DNA from: Burkholderiaceae bacterium | Lineage (GTDB): Bacteria; Pseudomonadota; Gammaproteobacteria; Burkholderiales; Burkholderiaceae_C | Length of the DNA stretch: 26,159 bases | Reading direction: 5' to 3' | Assembly: GCA_023260355.1 (NCBI GenBank) | Contig: JALQVJ010000277.1 | Coordinates: 1 to 26,159 of the forward strand | Shown here: positions 1 through 10,182 of the stretch, in pieces | How positions within the stretch are numbered: the first letter of the stretch is position 1 | Layout: each line of letters starts with the position of its first letter | Translations under genes and position numbers: made by a program | Notes under the pieces: generated by a model | Seen by the model: only the letters and a program-made list of their open reading frames with translations | The model's database searches: none | Told to the model about the DNA's origin: nothing

Positions 1-1110
<1,110 letters not shown>

Positions 1111-1124
1111 GCTGACCCTTTGGA

Positions 1125-1967
1125 TTAGACCGCCACAGGTGCTTTGATCGCCGGATGGTGTTGGTAGTCAACCACTTCGAAGTCATCGAAGGTGTAGTCG
1201 AAGATTGAGTCCGGTTTGCGCTTGATCACCAGGGATGGGTAGGGCAGGGGATCGCGCGCGAGTTGGGTGGTGACTTGCTCCACATGGTTGTCATAGATGT
1301 GGCAGTCTCCACCCGTCCAGATGAAGTCACCCACGTCCAGATCGCATTGTTGAGCCAACATGTGCGTGAGCAGCGCGTAGCTTGCGATGTTGAACGGCAC
1401 ACCCAAAAAGATGTCCGCGCTGCGCTGATAAAGCTGACAGCTCAGACGCCCTTTGCCGCCGGCCTCTTGCGGCGGGGCAACATAAAACTGAAAAAAGGCG
1501 TGACACGGCATGAGCGCCATCTTCGACAGTTCACTGACGTTCCATGCCGAGACAATGATGCGCCGCGAGTCTGGGTTGGTTTTGAGTTGGTCGACGACTT
1601 GCTGGATTTGATCGATGTGACCGCCGTCTGGCGTCGGCCAAGAGCGCCACTGCACCCCATAGACGGGCCCGAGATCACCGGTCTGGGGATCCGCCCACTC
1701 GTCCCAAATGCTGACACCGCGCTCTTGAAGCCATGTTGCATTTGCATCGCCGCGAAGGAACCAAAGCAGTTCATAGATGATGCTTTTCAGGTGCACCTTT
1801 TTGGTGGTGACTAGCGGAAATCCCTCATTGAGGTCGAACCGCATCTGATGCCCAAAGACGCTGCGCGTGCCGGTGCCGGTGCGGTCTCCTTTGGCCACGC
1901 CGTGCTCAAAGACATGGCGCATGAAGTCTTCGTATTGGCTGCGAATGGGGCGATTCAAGGTCGTCAT
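1125..1967 (-). CDS. thyA: Thymidylate synthase
   Basis: A 280-residue ThyA that methylates dUMP to dTMP using methylenetetrahydrofolate, releasing dihydrofolate. Visible signatures: [20 protein letters not shown] near residues 27-46, catalytic Cys155 within [11 protein letters not shown], and [20 protein letters not shown] at 181-200, which binds dUMP phosphate and the nucleotide. The protein is slightly longer than the 264-residue Escherichia coli enzyme, partly from a short Pro/Gly-rich insertion (about residues 164-173) after the catalytic-Cys strand. The ATG overlaps the TGA of the upstream FAD-linked oxidase by 4 bp (ATGA at 1964-1967), which indicates translational coupling. Downstream, on the same strand, are the DMT permease and folA, the recycling enzyme. 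Confidence 0.97.
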   Translation of the reverse strand: MTTLNRPIRSQYEDFMRHVFEHGVAKGDRTGTGTRSVFGHQMRFDLNEGFPLVTTKKVHLKSIIYELLWFLRGDANATWLQERGVSIWDEWADPQTGDLGPVYGVQWRSWPTPDGGHIDQIQQVVDQLKTNPDSRRIIVSAWNVSELSKMALMPCHAFFQFYVAPPQEAGGKGRLSCQLYQRSADIFLGVPFNIASYALLTHMLAQQCDLDVGDFIWTGGDCHIYDNHVEQVTTQLARDPLPYPSLVIKRKPDSIFDYTFDDFEVVDYQHHPAIKAPVAV

Positions 1968-3379
1968 TGGTGTGAGTCGATTGGGTTTTGGGGTTCGCCA
2001 AGCACGCGCCCCGGATTGAATAGATTATCGGGGTCCAGCGCCTGTTTGATCTGTCGCATCATCTGCAAGGCGACCGCCGATTTGTAATGCGGAAGCTTGC
2101 CAGCCTTGAGCGAACCGACCCCGTGTTCTGCCGAAATCGATCCATCAAACGCCAGCACGGCATCAAACACCAGGGTGTTGATGGTCTCTTCGAAGTCGGC
2201 CAAAAACGCCCGCCCGTCAGCACCCTCTGGACATTGGACGTTGTAGTGCAAGTTGCCATCCCCCAGATGGCCAAAGTTCACCAGCCTCACACCGGGGACT
2301 GCGGCTTGCAGTGTGGCGTCGGTTTGTTCAACGAATGCGGCCATTTTGGACACTGGAATCGAAATATCGTGCTTGATATTCAGGCCTTCTTGCGCCTGTG
2401 CAAGCGGGATGCTCTCGCGCACGTGCCAAAGTCCTTTGGCCTGCGCCATGCTCTCGGCCACGACAGCGTCGGTGATGCATCCCGCCTCGAGGGCTTGCTC
2501 GAGCAGTTGATCAAACAATGCGCGTGCATGGGCCTCGGATTCAAAGTCACTGGACTCCAACAACACACCGTACGCTGCATCAGGGAAAGGAACGCGCAAA
2601 TCCGGGAAGTGCTTCGTGACGAGGCTGAGTGCAAACCGCCCCATCATCTCAAAGCCCGTCAAAGTGGGCCCGAGGCGTTGCTGCGCAATGCCCAGCAATT
2701 GGACGGCAGCCTCCACATTGGGCACGCAGGCCCAGGCCGTCCAATGCGCCACAGGCTGAGGATAGACCTTCAGGGTGGCCGCCGTGATGATGCCCAAGGT
2801 GCCCTCGCTGCCGATCATGAGGTGCCGCAAGTCATAGCCCGTGTTGTCCTTGCGAAGACCGCTCAGGCCCGACCAGATTTCTCCTTGGGGGGTCACAATT
2901 TCCAGGCCAAGGCAGAGGTCTCTGGCATTCCCAAAGCGCAGCACTTGGGTGCCGCCCGCGTTGGTGGCCAAGTTGCCGCCGATGGTGCAACTGCCCTCAG
3001 CGGCCAGGCTCAGCGGAAGCCAATACCCCGCACGCTGGGCTGCCTCTTGCGCGTGTTGCAACACGCACCCAGCGTCGAGAGTCATGGTGAGATTGGCGCC
3101 ATCGACTTGACGCACAGATTGCATGCGCTTGAGACTCAGCACGATTTGTTGGCCCGAGGTATCCGGCACACCGCCCACGACGAGTCCCGTGTTGCCACCT
3201 TGTGGGACCAATGGCACCTTGGCGCCCGCGCAAACCTTGACGACTGCAGCGACTTCTTCGGTTGAGCCAGGCAGGACCACCGCCAACGCTTTGCCTTGGT
3301 GGCGTTTGCGCCAGTCATGGGTGTAGGCGCTCAAGTCCCCGCTTTGAAGCACGTGAGACGCGCCAACGATGGCGCTCAA
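1964..3379 (-). CDS. FAD-linked oxidase (GlcD / D-2-hydroxyacid dehydrogenase type)
   Basis: About 471 residues, with an N-terminal FAD-binding PCMH/VAO-type domain (roughly 30-215) and a C-terminal FAD-linked oxidase domain (roughly 240-465). Diagnostic stretches are [53 protein letters not shown], the active-site [13 protein letters not shown], and the C-terminal [10 protein letters not shown] and [13 protein letters not shown]. The family oxidises D-2-hydroxyacids such as D-lactate, glycolate or D-2-hydroxyglutarate, passing electrons to FAD. Closest in style are D-2-hydroxyglutarate/D-lactate dehydrogenases; the exact substrate is not decidable. The coordinate given uses a TTG codon. Similarity appears to continue eight codons upstream (LSQDLIAS) to a CTG at 3401-3403 overlapping the preceding gene's stop, so the true start may be there. 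It overlaps thyA by 4 bp. Confidence 0.9.
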   Translation of the reverse strand: MSAIVGASHVLQSGDLSAYTHDWRKRHQGKALAVVLPGSTEEVAAVVKVCAGAKVPLVPQGGNTGLVVGGVPDTSGQQIVLSLKRMQSVRQVDGANLTMTLDAGCVLQHAQEAAQRAGYWLPLSLAAEGSCTIGGNLATNAGGTQVLRFGNARDLCLGLEIVTPQGEIWSGLSGLRKDNTGYDLRHLMIGSEGTLGIITAATLKVYPQPVAHWTAWACVPNVEAAVQLLGIAQQRLGPTLTGFEMMGRFALSLVTKHFPDLRVPFPDAAYGVLLESSDFESEAHARALFDQLLEQALEAGCITDAVVAESMAQAKGLWHVRESIPLAQAQEGLNIKHDISIPVSKMAAFVEQTDATLQAAVPGVRLVNFGHLGDGNLHYNVQCPEGADGRAFLADFEETINTLVFDAVLAFDGSISAEHGVGSLKAGKLPHYKSAVALQMMRQIKQALDPDNLFNPGRVLGEPQNPIDSHQ

Positions 3380-3399
3380 TGAAGCAATCAGATCTTGAC

Positions 3400-3795
3400 T
3401 CAGGGTGCTGCTGCGTCCGACTCATTTGGGGGTGCATGTCGCAGGCGCGTGCGAATGTGCACAGTGACTGACACAAACAGGGCGACGCAAAGCAAGCTGG
3501 ATATCGCGGCCAACACGGCGCCTAGCCCGCCCTCGGAGGTGGCCCGCACCGTCCCCTCGATGAAATACAACCAAATCAGCAACGCCAGCCAACGGTAGGT
3601 GTACATCCGGTTTTTCAATAGCCCAGCCAAAGGGATACACAGGGGCAACACTTTGAGCGCCCACCATGACCCGCCGGGCCTCAACGGCGCCCACCACATT
3701 TCCCAGCCGATGTTGAGGGCAATGAGGGCAATGAGCAGCAAAACAGAGGCCGTTCTCGACAAAGAAACCAAGGGGTGGGGGGTGAAATCTTTCAT
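3400..3795 (-). CDS. DUF2069 family membrane protein
   Basis: A 131-residue protein with four hydrophobic segments: VLLLIALIALNIGWEMWW, LKVLPLCIPLAGLLK, WLALLIWLYFIEGTVRA and VLAAISSLLCVALFVSVTV. The WEMWWAPLRPGG..WALKVLPL and YFIEGTVRA blocks are typical of DUF2069, a small inner-membrane family of unknown function in beta- and gammaproteobacteria. I chose the ATG at 3795 (MKDFTPH) over one 11 codons upstream, because the longer form would overlap the divergent YihY gene and adds residues unlike the family. The stop is about 20 bp from the FAD-oxidase start, or overlaps it by 3 bp if that gene starts at CTG. The YihY gene is divergent from it; in related bacteria DUF2069 and yihY are often near neighbours. 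Confidence 0.82.
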   Translation of the reverse strand: MKDFTPHPLVSLSRTASVLLLIALIALNIGWEMWWAPLRPGGSWWALKVLPLCIPLAGLLKNRMYTYRWLALLIWLYFIEGTVRATSEGGLGAVLAAISSLLCVALFVSVTVHIRTRLRHAPPNESDAAAP

Positions 3796-3815
3796 GGAAG
3801 TGGCATGATAAACGG

Positions 3816-5066
3816 ATGGGCATGCCATCGAAATTTATTCAACAAACCAGCGAACTTTGGCAGGAGTTGCGCGCCAATTTCCGGCGATTCCCCTGGCGCA
3901 ATACGGCGCTGACCCTGCGCGAGCGTTTGCGCGAAGATCGCTTGGCGCAGACCGCCAGCAGTTTGACGTTTTCGACGGTGATTGCGTTGGTGCCCCTGTT
4001 CACAGTGGGATTGGCGATTTTTTCAGCATTGCCAGTGTTCACGAAGCTAGAAGGCTCGCTGCAGCAGTGGTTGGTCAACAGCTTGGTGCCAGACCACATT
4101 GCGCGCACGGTGCTCAAATACTTGCAGCTGTTCTCCACCAAAGCCTCTCGTCTGGGCTGGGGCGGTGGTGTGGTGCTGCTGCTATCGGCGTTGACCGTGG
4201 TGTTGACCGTTGACCGAGCGTTGAACGCGATTTGGCGGGTGCGTCGCAAGCGCTCGCTGATCCAACGTGTGCTGATGTACTGGACTGCGTTGACCCTTGG
4301 ACCATTGATCTTGGGTCTGAGCGTCACCGCGACGACCTACTTGGTGTCCAGCAGCAAAGGGCTGGTGACGTATGTGCCCACCTTTGTGAGTTGGCTCTGG
4401 AACTTTGTCGAGTTCGGCATCATGGCAACCGTCTTGGCGACGCTTTATCGCGTGGTGCCCTACACCCCAGTGCGGCTTGCACATGCCCTGACGGGCGGCT
4501 TGTTGGCGGCCTTGACTCTGGAGTTGGTCAAGCGGTTGTTGGCATGGTATTTGGCTGCGGTGCCGTCCTATTCGCTGATTTACGGCGCCTTTGCAACCGT
4601 GCCAATTTTGTTGATCTGGATTTACTTGGTCTGGTTGGTTGTGCTGCTTGGCGCGGTCATCACAGCGTATTTGCCGTCGCTTTTGGCTGGCGTCGCGCGC
4701 CGCGGTGGCCACGACGGTTGGGACTTTCAGTTGACGCTTGAAATCCTCAGTGCCTTGAATGCGCAACACAGACTGCTGCATGGACGCGGCTTATCCTCGG
4801 AGCATTTGGCGCATCAACTGGGGGTGACGGAGTTGCAGCTGGAGCGACCGCTGGATGTCCTCGTCGAGCTGGGTTGGATCGGCCGCTTGGATGAGGAGCA
4901 GGCGCGCTGGGTCTTGACCACAGACCTCTCACTTGCGCCCGCTGGCCCCCTGGTCGAGCAGCTGCTCATGCCCCGCAACGCACAGAGCCAGGCCGTTTGG
5001 CAACACGCTCAGTGGGCGTCCGCGTCGCTTACTCAGCTGCTGCCACCACCGCCTGCGCCGCGCTAG
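3816..5066 (+). CDS. YihY/BrkB family inner-membrane protein
   Basis: A 416-residue protein with the YihY (formerly RNase BN/BrkB-like) membrane domain in residues about 25-290. The family signature region LREDRLAQTASSLTFSTVIALVPLFTV opens the first helix, and about six hydrophobic segments follow, including the conserved VPSYSLIYGAFATVPILLIWIYLVWLVVLLGA block. The C-terminal ~120 residues are soluble and resemble the winged-helix tail present in longer family members (LSSEHLAHQLGVTELQLERPLDVLVELGWI). Function is not established; the old RNase BN assignment was wrong. Two ATGs (3816 and 3822) are possible and differ by two residues. The 3' end overlaps the convergent hydrolase by 38 bp. Confidence 0.88.
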   Translation: MGMPSKFIQQTSELWQELRANFRRFPWRNTALTLRERLREDRLAQTASSLTFSTVIALVPLFTVGLAIFSALPVFTKLEGSLQQWLVNSLVPDHIARTVLKYLQLFSTKASRLGWGGGVVLLLSALTVVLTVDRALNAIWRVRRKRSLIQRVLMYWTALTLGPLILGLSVTATTYLVSSSKGLVTYVPTFVSWLWNFVEFGIMATVLATLYRVVPYTPVRLAHALTGGLLAALTLELVKRLLAWYLAAVPSYSLIYGAFATVPILLIWIYLVWLVVLLGAVITAYLPSLLAGVARRGGHDGWDFQLTLEILSALNAQHRLLHGRGLSSEHLAHQLGVTELQLERPLDVLVELGWIGRLDEEQARWVLTTDLSLAPAGPLVEQLLMPRNAQSQAVWQHAQWASASLTQLLPPPPAPR

Positions 5067-5886
5067 GGTGCCGCTGTAAAAAACCAAACAGCGCTCGCAG
5101 CGTGCCGTCCGGTGCCTCGCTCATTTGGTGATGTCCCACGTCAAGGTGCACAACTTCGACGGGCTGGCCTGTGGCCTTGGCCAGCTTGACGAGCGACTGC
5201 GCGGCTTTGGCTGGGGTCATTTGATCGGCGTCGCCCAACACGAAAAGTGCGGGGCACGACAGTTTTTGCGCCGCTTCTTCGCCGTGCTCATAGCTGTCAC
5301 AAGCGACAAATCCTCTGTGAAAGAGGTTGACGTCCGGGTTGCTCGCCAACACGCGTTTGCCCAGTGCCATGCCCGCACCAAACACCCAAGTGCCTGGCCC
5401 CATGACTGAGGGCGGCGCGCACAACGTGGCGCGCGAAAACACATTGATCATCCGCAGCGCTTGCATGGGATTGTTCAGGGAGTTTTCAATCAGGGCGGGC
5501 GACACCTTCATTGGAAATGCCGTGCCCACGAGTACCACGTGGTTCACGCGCTCAGGCGCCTGACGCGAAATCTCGAGCGTGATCAGTGAGCCCCAGCTGT
5601 GTCCGACGATGCTTGCCCTGTCAATCTGCAGGGCATCCAACATGGCGATCACCGCCTGGGCCGCGGCTTCCACGGTGGCGGGAGGCTCACCCGTGCTCTT
5701 GCAATGCCCTGGCAAGTCGATGGCCAATACGTTGTAGCCGTGATGGGCAAGATACCGGCTTTGCAATATCCAGACGCTGTGGTCATTCAGAACGCCGTGG
5801 ATGAACACCACCGTAGGGCGCGTGGGGTCAAACGCCTTGCCTCCGGTGTAGGCGTAAATGGTGGCTTGGGGGGTTGTGATCAACAT
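5029..5886 (-). CDS. Alpha/beta-fold hydrolase
   Basis: A 285-residue single-domain alpha/beta hydrolase, probably cytosolic, as no signal peptide is visible. The catalytic triad can be placed: nucleophile Ser97 in the elbow GHSWGS, acid Asp219 or Asp221 in VLGDADQMTP, and His252 in LDVGHHQMSE. The oxyanion-hole HG is at residues 30-31 (VVFIHGVLNDHSVW). The cap region lies at about 125-200. The substrate is unknown; the pattern fits esterases, lactonases or C-C hydrolases of the proline-iminopeptidase/haloperoxidase-like group. A CAGGAG ribosome site precedes the ATG and lies inside the end of metY, 5 bp upstream, so the two are very likely co-transcribed. The 3' end runs 38 bp into the convergent YihY gene. 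Confidence 0.9.
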   Translation of the reverse strand: MLITTPQATIYAYTGGKAFDPTRPTVVFIHGVLNDHSVWILQSRYLAHHGYNVLAIDLPGHCKSTGEPPATVEAAAQAVIAMLDALQIDRASIVGHSWGSLITLEISRQAPERVNHVVLVGTAFPMKVSPALIENSLNNPMQALRMINVFSRATLCAPPSVMGPGTWVFGAGMALGKRVLASNPDVNLFHRGFVACDSYEHGEEAAQKLSCPALFVLGDADQMTPAKAAQSLVKLAKATGQPVEVVHLDVGHHQMSEAPDGTLRALFGFLQRHPSAAQAVVAAAE

Positions 5887-5891
5887 GGTGG

Positions 5892-7193
5892 TCAGGCTCC
5901 TGCTTTTTCAGCGGCGCGCAAGGCGCGCTTGAGGTCGTCGATCAGGTCATCGGCGTCTTCTAGGCCAATGGATAGGCGAATCGTGCCTGGTCCAATGCCG
6001 GCCCGCTTCAGATCGTCGTCACTCATCCTGAAGTGCGTGGTCGAGGCAGGATGAATCACCAAACTCTTGGCGTCGCCGACATTGGCGAGATGGCTGAAGA
6101 TCTTCAGTGCCTCGATGAACGCTTGCCCCTGCGCTCGGCTTCCTTTGATGTCAAAGCCCATGATGGAGCCTGCACCTTTGGGCAACAGCTTTTGCGCCAA
6201 TGCGTGGCTGGCATGCCCCTCAACAGACGGATGAGAAACTTTCGCGACCATCGGGTGTGCACTCAAAAACTCGATCACTTTCTCAGCGTTGCGAACGTGT
6301 TGGGCCATGCGCAGCGATAGCGTCTCGATGCCCTGCAATATCAACCACGCCGAGTGCGGACTCAGGCATGCGCCAAAGTCCCGCAAGCCCTCACGGCGCG
6401 CCCGCAGCAAAAACGCACCGATGGTGGATTCTTGGCTAAACACCATGTCGTGGAAGCCTTCATAGGCTTGGCTCAGCTCCGGGAACTTGCCACTGGCATC
6501 CCAATCAAAGCTTCCGCCATCGGTGATGATGCCGCCGATGACGGTCCCATGGCCACTGAGGAATTTGGTGGCGCTGTGCATGACCAAATCAGCCCCATGA
6601 TCCAGGGGTTTGAGCAAACAGGGCGGCGTGAATGTTGCGTCGACCAAAAGCGGCACCTTGGCTGCATGGGCGATTTCAGCGACGGCTGGGATATCCAGCA
6701 CATCCATGCCCGGGTTGCCCACCGTTTCGCCGAAAAACAACTTGGTATTGGGACGCACTGCGGCGCGCCAAGCGTCGAGGTCGTTGGGTGAGACAAAGGT
6801 GGTTTCAATCCCAAACCGAGATAGGGTGTAGTGCAGCAGATTGTGTGAGCCGCCGTAGAGTGCGCTGCTCGCCACGATGTGCGAGCCTGCGCCCATCAAA
6901 GTGGCCACAGCCAAATGCAAGGCCGCTTGACCGCTGGCGGTGGCGATCGAGCCGATGCCGCCCTCGAGCGCCGCCATGCGCTGCTCCAGTACGGCGGTCG
7001 TGGGGTTAGAGAGGCGACTGTAGACGTGGCCGCTTCGCTCAAGGTTGAATAGCGCTGCCGCGTGGTCGCTGGACTCGAAGACGAACGATGTGGTCAGGTG
7101 GATCGGCACCGCGCGGGCGCCAGTGGCGGGGTCGGGCACCGCACCTGCGTGCAAGCTGAGCGTATCGAATCCGGGGTCTGAATAGCCAGGCAT
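5892..7193 (-). CDS. metY: O-acetylhomoserine sulfhydrylase (aminocarboxypropyltransferase)
   Basis: A 433-residue PLP enzyme of the Cys/Met metabolism family. It converts O-acetylhomoserine and sulfide to homocysteine, the direct sulfhydrylation route to methionine. The opening GFDTLSLHAGAVPDPATGARAVPI is the classic MetY start. YSRLSNPTTAVLEQRMAALEGG (residues 58-79) and ASSALYGGSHNLL contact PLP, and the Schiff-base lysine is Lys210 in HSATKFLSGHG. Length (about 430) favours MetY over the shorter cystathionine gamma-synthase or MetZ (about 390-400). An AGGAG site sits about 9 nt before the ATG. The promoter must lie in the 99-bp gap shared with the divergent CBS gene. No metX/metW is adjacent. 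Confidence 0.93.
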   Translation of the reverse strand: MPGYSDPGFDTLSLHAGAVPDPATGARAVPIHLTTSFVFESSDHAAALFNLERSGHVYSRLSNPTTAVLEQRMAALEGGIGSIATASGQAALHLAVATLMGAGSHIVASSALYGGSHNLLHYTLSRFGIETTFVSPNDLDAWRAAVRPNTKLFFGETVGNPGMDVLDIPAVAEIAHAAKVPLLVDATFTPPCLLKPLDHGADLVMHSATKFLSGHGTVIGGIITDGGSFDWDASGKFPELSQAYEGFHDMVFSQESTIGAFLLRARREGLRDFGACLSPHSAWLILQGIETLSLRMAQHVRNAEKVIEFLSAHPMVAKVSHPSVEGHASHALAQKLLPKGAGSIMGFDIKGSRAQGQAFIEALKIFSHLANVGDAKSLVIHPASTTHFRMSDDDLKRAGIGPGTIRLSIGLEDADDLIDDLKRALRAAEKAGA

Positions 7194-7224
7194 TAGCGGA
7201 GTTCTCCTGTCGTCTTTGGGCTTG

Positions 7225-7251
7225 TTGACTCAAATCATTGTGAGCTATATT
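7225..7251 (+). promoter_or_regulatory. Candidate sigma70 promoter for the CBS gene
   Basis: A TTGACT hexamer (7225-7230) and a TATATT hexamer (7246-7251) are separated by 15 bp in the AT-richer divergent gap between metY and the CBS gene. Both hexamers match the consensus well, but the spacer is 2 bp short. The predicted start of transcription would leave a 5' leader of about 30-35 nt containing an AAAGGGA ribosome site before the ATG at 7293. Confidence 0.4.
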
Positions 7252-7292
7252 CAAACACAACCAATGGCACCAGCATCGCGAAAGGGACAGCA

Positions 7293-7757
7293 ATGAAAGT
7301 CAGCGACATCCTTCGGGTCAAGGGCGGCACGCTCTTCACGGTCTCATCGGATCAGCCCCTGATGAGCGCTGCACAAACCATGAGCGAGCACGATATCGGC
7401 TCCTTGGTTGTGATGGATCATGGGGACTTGGTGGGGATGCTGACATTCCGCGAGGTGATCCAGCAAATCGTGAAAAACGGGGGCCAGCTGGGCCAGTCCA
7501 CCGTACGGGCGGCGATGGATGATCACCCACTGACGTGCACCTTGAGTACAGATTTGGACGAAGTGCGTCGCATGATGTTGGAGCGCCATGCGCGTTACAT
7601 GCCTGTGATGGATCAGCGGGTTTTGCAGGGCGTGATCAGTTTTTACGACGTTGCCAAGACCGTTGTCGACAGCCAAAACTTTGAGAACAAAATGCTCAAG
7701 GCCTACATCCGCGACTGGCCAGAGGGCGAATCGCCAGAGCAAGCGCCCAAGCTCTAA
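7293..7757 (+). CDS. Tandem CBS-domain protein
   Basis: A 154-residue protein made almost entirely of two CBS motifs, about residues 10-65 and 76-130, which together form one Bateman module. The typical CBS strands are visible in QTMSEHDIGSLVVMDHGDLVGMLTFREV and again in MMLERHARYMPVMDQRVLQGVISFYDVAK. Such modules bind adenine nucleotides (AMP, ATP, SAM) and regulate partners; no partner domain is fused here. The gene has an AAAGGGA ribosome site and its own candidate promoter, and is 66 bp upstream of aroC on the same strand. Function beyond nucleotide sensing cannot be deduced. Confidence 0.9.
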   Translation: MKVSDILRVKGGTLFTVSSDQPLMSAAQTMSEHDIGSLVVMDHGDLVGMLTFREVIQQIVKNGGQLGQSTVRAAMDDHPLTCTLSTDLDEVRRMMLERHARYMPVMDQRVLQGVISFYDVAKTVVDSQNFENKMLKAYIRDWPEGESPEQAPKL

Positions 7758-7823
7758 GCCGGATGTGCGCCCGTCGCCCCCAGCCGCTGCGATCTCGGCA
7801 GAAGTCAGAGATAATCGAGGGCT

Positions 7824-8915
7824 ATGAGCGGCAACACCTTCGGACATCTTTTTGCAGTCACCAATTTCGGTGAATCCCATGGACCGGCCATTGGCTGTGT
7901 GATCGACGGCTGCCCACCGGGCCTGCCCTTGCGTGCAGAAGATATTCAGCCCGATTTGGATCGGCGTCGACCCGGCACGTCTGCGTTTGTGACGCAGCGC
8001 CAAGAAGCAGACCAAGTTGAAATTTTGTCTGGCGTGTACGAAGGTGTGACGACGGGTACGCCGATCGCCTTGTTGATCCGCAACACCGATCCGCGCAGCA
8101 AGGACTACGGCGATATTTTGAAAACCTTTCGGCCGGGACACGCAGATTACGCGTATTGGCACAAATACGGGATCCGAGACCCGCGCGGTGGCGGGCGCTC
8201 GTCAGCGCGACTCACGGCGCCCATGGTGGCCGCTGGCGCCGTGGCAAAAAAGTGGCTCGCGCAGCACCACGCCATGTCGTTCAAAGCCTGCATGACGCAG
8301 TTGGGCGACATGGAGATTCCCTTTGAAAGCTGGGACTACGTTGCCAGAAACCCGCTGAATGCCCCAGTCGCAGACACCCAGGCCTTGGAGGACTACCTCG
8401 CCAGCTTGCGCAAGTCCGGAGATTCATGCGGCGCCAAGTTGCGTGTTGTGGCCTCCAACGTGCCAGTGGGTTTGGGTCAGCCCCTGTTTGACAAGCTCGA
8501 CGCAGACATTGCTTACGCCATGATGGGCGTCAATGCGGTCAAAGGCGTGGAGATCGGCGCGGGGTTTGCCAGTGCCGCCCAAAAAGGCAGTGAGCATGGC
8601 GACGCGCTGCGGCCAGATGGTTTTGGGTCCAACAACGCTGGCGGCGTGCTGGGTGGTATCAGCACTGGGCAAGACTTGGACGTGTCCATCGCGATCAAGC
8701 CCACGAGTTCTATTTTGGTGCCACGCCCATCGATTGATATCGAGGGGCAGGCCACAGAGCTCATCACCAAGGGGCGCCATGATCCCTGTGTTGGGATTCG
8801 CGCCGTCCCCATCATTGAGGCGATGCTGGCGCTCGTGGTCATGGAGCATGTCTTGGCACACCGTGCGCAATGCGCAGATGTGCGTGTCAGCACGCCATCG
8901 ATCGCTATGCGCTGA
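7824..8915 (+). CDS. aroC: Chorismate synthase
   Basis: A 363-residue enzyme of the last common step of the shikimate pathway. It eliminates phosphate from 5-enolpyruvylshikimate-3-phosphate to give chorismate, using reduced FMN. Signatures: [19 protein letters not shown] at the N-terminus (FGESHG block), [60 protein letters not shown] (FMN/substrate site), and [21 protein letters not shown] in the C-terminal third. Length is normal for bacteria. A GAGGG ribosome site is next to the ATG. The stop codon overlaps the start of the next gene (TGATG at 8913-8917), so the MFS permease is translationally coupled. Confidence 0.97.
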   Translation: MSGNTFGHLFAVTNFGESHGPAIGCVIDGCPPGLPLRAEDIQPDLDRRRPGTSAFVTQRQEADQVEILSGVYEGVTTGTPIALLIRNTDPRSKDYGDILKTFRPGHADYAYWHKYGIRDPRGGGRSSARLTAPMVAAGAVAKKWLAQHHAMSFKACMTQLGDMEIPFESWDYVARNPLNAPVADTQALEDYLASLRKSGDSCGAKLRVVASNVPVGLGQPLFDKLDADIAYAMMGVNAVKGVEIGAGFASAAQKGSEHGDALRPDGFGSNNAGGVLGGISTGQDLDVSIAIKPTSSILVPRPSIDIEGQATELITKGRHDPCVGIRAVPIIEAMLALVVMEHVLAHRAQCADVRVSTPSIAMR

Positions 8916-10123
8916 TGTGGGCACCCTTATCCCAAGGCTTGGCCTGGGTGAGGGCCTCTGCAGTGCCGTATGCCGCGCTGAGCGGCACTTACTTTGCCCA
9001 CATCGGGTTCTTTAACCCGTTCCTCCCACTCTGGCTTGACCACCTTGGTTACGGTGTGGCCATGGTCAGCTTGATGGTGAGCCTGCCTTCTGCCACCCGG
9101 TTGTACGCGCCCTATCTCTGGGGCTGGTTGAGCGACCGCACCGGACGTCCCGAGGTGTTGATGCGCATTGCCGCGGTTGGTGCGGCGTTGGTGTCCTTGT
9201 TGTTGTGGGGCAGTTGGCCCGCTTGGGGCATGTTGGCAGTCTTGATCCTTTTGTTCTCGATGACAGGCGCGATGATGCCTTTGAGCGAGGGGCTCTTGGT
9301 CAAGCGCATGAGCGCTGGTGGGCATTTCGACGCCCGAGGCTATGGTCGGGTCAGGCTATGGGGCAGCATGGGTTTCTTGGCGACGGTGCTGGCGGCAGGC
9401 GTGGCTTTTGAAAGCCACGGTTTGGACGCGTTCGTGCTCTGGTCAACCACTTTGCTGAGTGTGGTCGTGCTCAGCACATGGCTGTTGCCCAGCAGCATCA
9501 AGTCGGCGGCGACCACGCGGAACAAGTCCGTGCGTTTTGTGATGACCTCGCGATTGCGTTGGATGTACGGGCAGTTGTTCTTTCACGTGCTCGCGCATGC
9601 CGTCATGTATATCTTCTATTCGCTGTACCTGGACCAACTGGGCTACAGCAAGTCGACCATTGGTGCGCTGTGGGCTATCAGTGTGGTTGCGGAAATTGTT
9701 TGGTTTTATACCCAGTCGTATTGGATGAAAGAGGCGCATGTGGGGCGCTGGTTGGTGGCTGTTTCCGTAGCGGCGGTGGTTCGTTTTGGCGCGTTGACGA
9801 TCTGGGCTGATTGGCCTGCAGTGGTCTGGACAACACAAATTTTGCATGCCTTGACATTCGCTGCGCACCATACCTTGTGCATGGCCCTGATCACTCGCGA
9901 ATGCGCGCCCGAGACGCGTGGTCGCGCCCAAGCGATGTACACCACAATCGGGTACGGCCTGGCCGCTGTGGTGGCTGGGTTGTGTGGTGGCGCCGTGGTC
10001 GAGTGGATCGGACTCCAGTGGGTCTTTGCACTCGCGGCAGCATCCGCGAGCATGGCGGTTTGGATGGCTTGGAAGCTGTCCCAAACCCCAGCTTCGCAAG
10101 CCAATGAGCCCACGCCGATTTGA
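8915..10123 (+). CDS. MFS transporter (HcaT/MFS_1-like type)
   Basis: A 402-residue permease with about 11-12 hydrophobic helices. The opening ALSGTYFAHIGFFNPFLPLWLDHLGY and the cytoplasmic loop WGWLSDRTGRPEVLMRIA (the MFS motif-A position between helices 2 and 3) match the MFS_1-like group that contains HcaT (3-phenylpropionate transporter) and LacY-like symporters. I chose the ATG at 8915, which overlaps the aroC stop, rather than one 15 codons earlier inside aroC, because the extra residues are aroC sequence in another frame. Coupling to aroC and proximity to aroQ suggest, without proving, transport of an aromatic or shikimate-type compound. Confidence 0.88.
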   Translation: MWAPLSQGLAWVRASAVPYAALSGTYFAHIGFFNPFLPLWLDHLGYGVAMVSLMVSLPSATRLYAPYLWGWLSDRTGRPEVLMRIAAVGAALVSLLLWGSWPAWGMLAVLILLFSMTGAMMPLSEGLLVKRMSAGGHFDARGYGRVRLWGSMGFLATVLAAGVAFESHGLDAFVLWSTTLLSVVVLSTWLLPSSIKSAATTRNKSVRFVMTSRLRWMYGQLFFHVLAHAVMYIFYSLYLDQLGYSKSTIGALWAISVVAEIVWFYTQSYWMKEAHVGRWLVAVSVAAVVRFGALTIWADWPAVVWTTQILHALTFAAHHTLCMALITRECAPETRGRAQAMYTTIGYGLAAVVAGLCGGAVVEWIGLQWVFALAAASASMAVWMAWKLSQTPASQANEPTPI

Positions 10124-10124
10124 A

Positions 10125-10151
10125 TTGGCGCTCCCGCACTGGCGCTATGAT
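10125..10151 (+). promoter_or_regulatory. Possible promoter for aroQ
   Basis: TTGGCG (10125-10130) and TATGAT (10146-10151) with a 15-bp spacer lie in the 59-bp gap before aroQ. The -10 is good; the -35 and spacing are weak. The gene can also be read from upstream transcription, so this is only a candidate. Confidence 0.3.
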
Positions 10152-10182
10152 GTGACCCATTGAGATTGGACGAGGAAACTCC

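Noticed and set aside
2087..3265. Plus-strand open frame of about 390 codons opposite the FAD-linked oxidase
   Set aside because: No domain or motif, low-complexity His/Arg-rich translation, and complete overlap with a clear oxidase gene.
7344..8162. Minus-strand open frame across the CBS gene and the start of aroC
   Set aside because: It crosses two genes with clear family motifs and has no motifs of its own.
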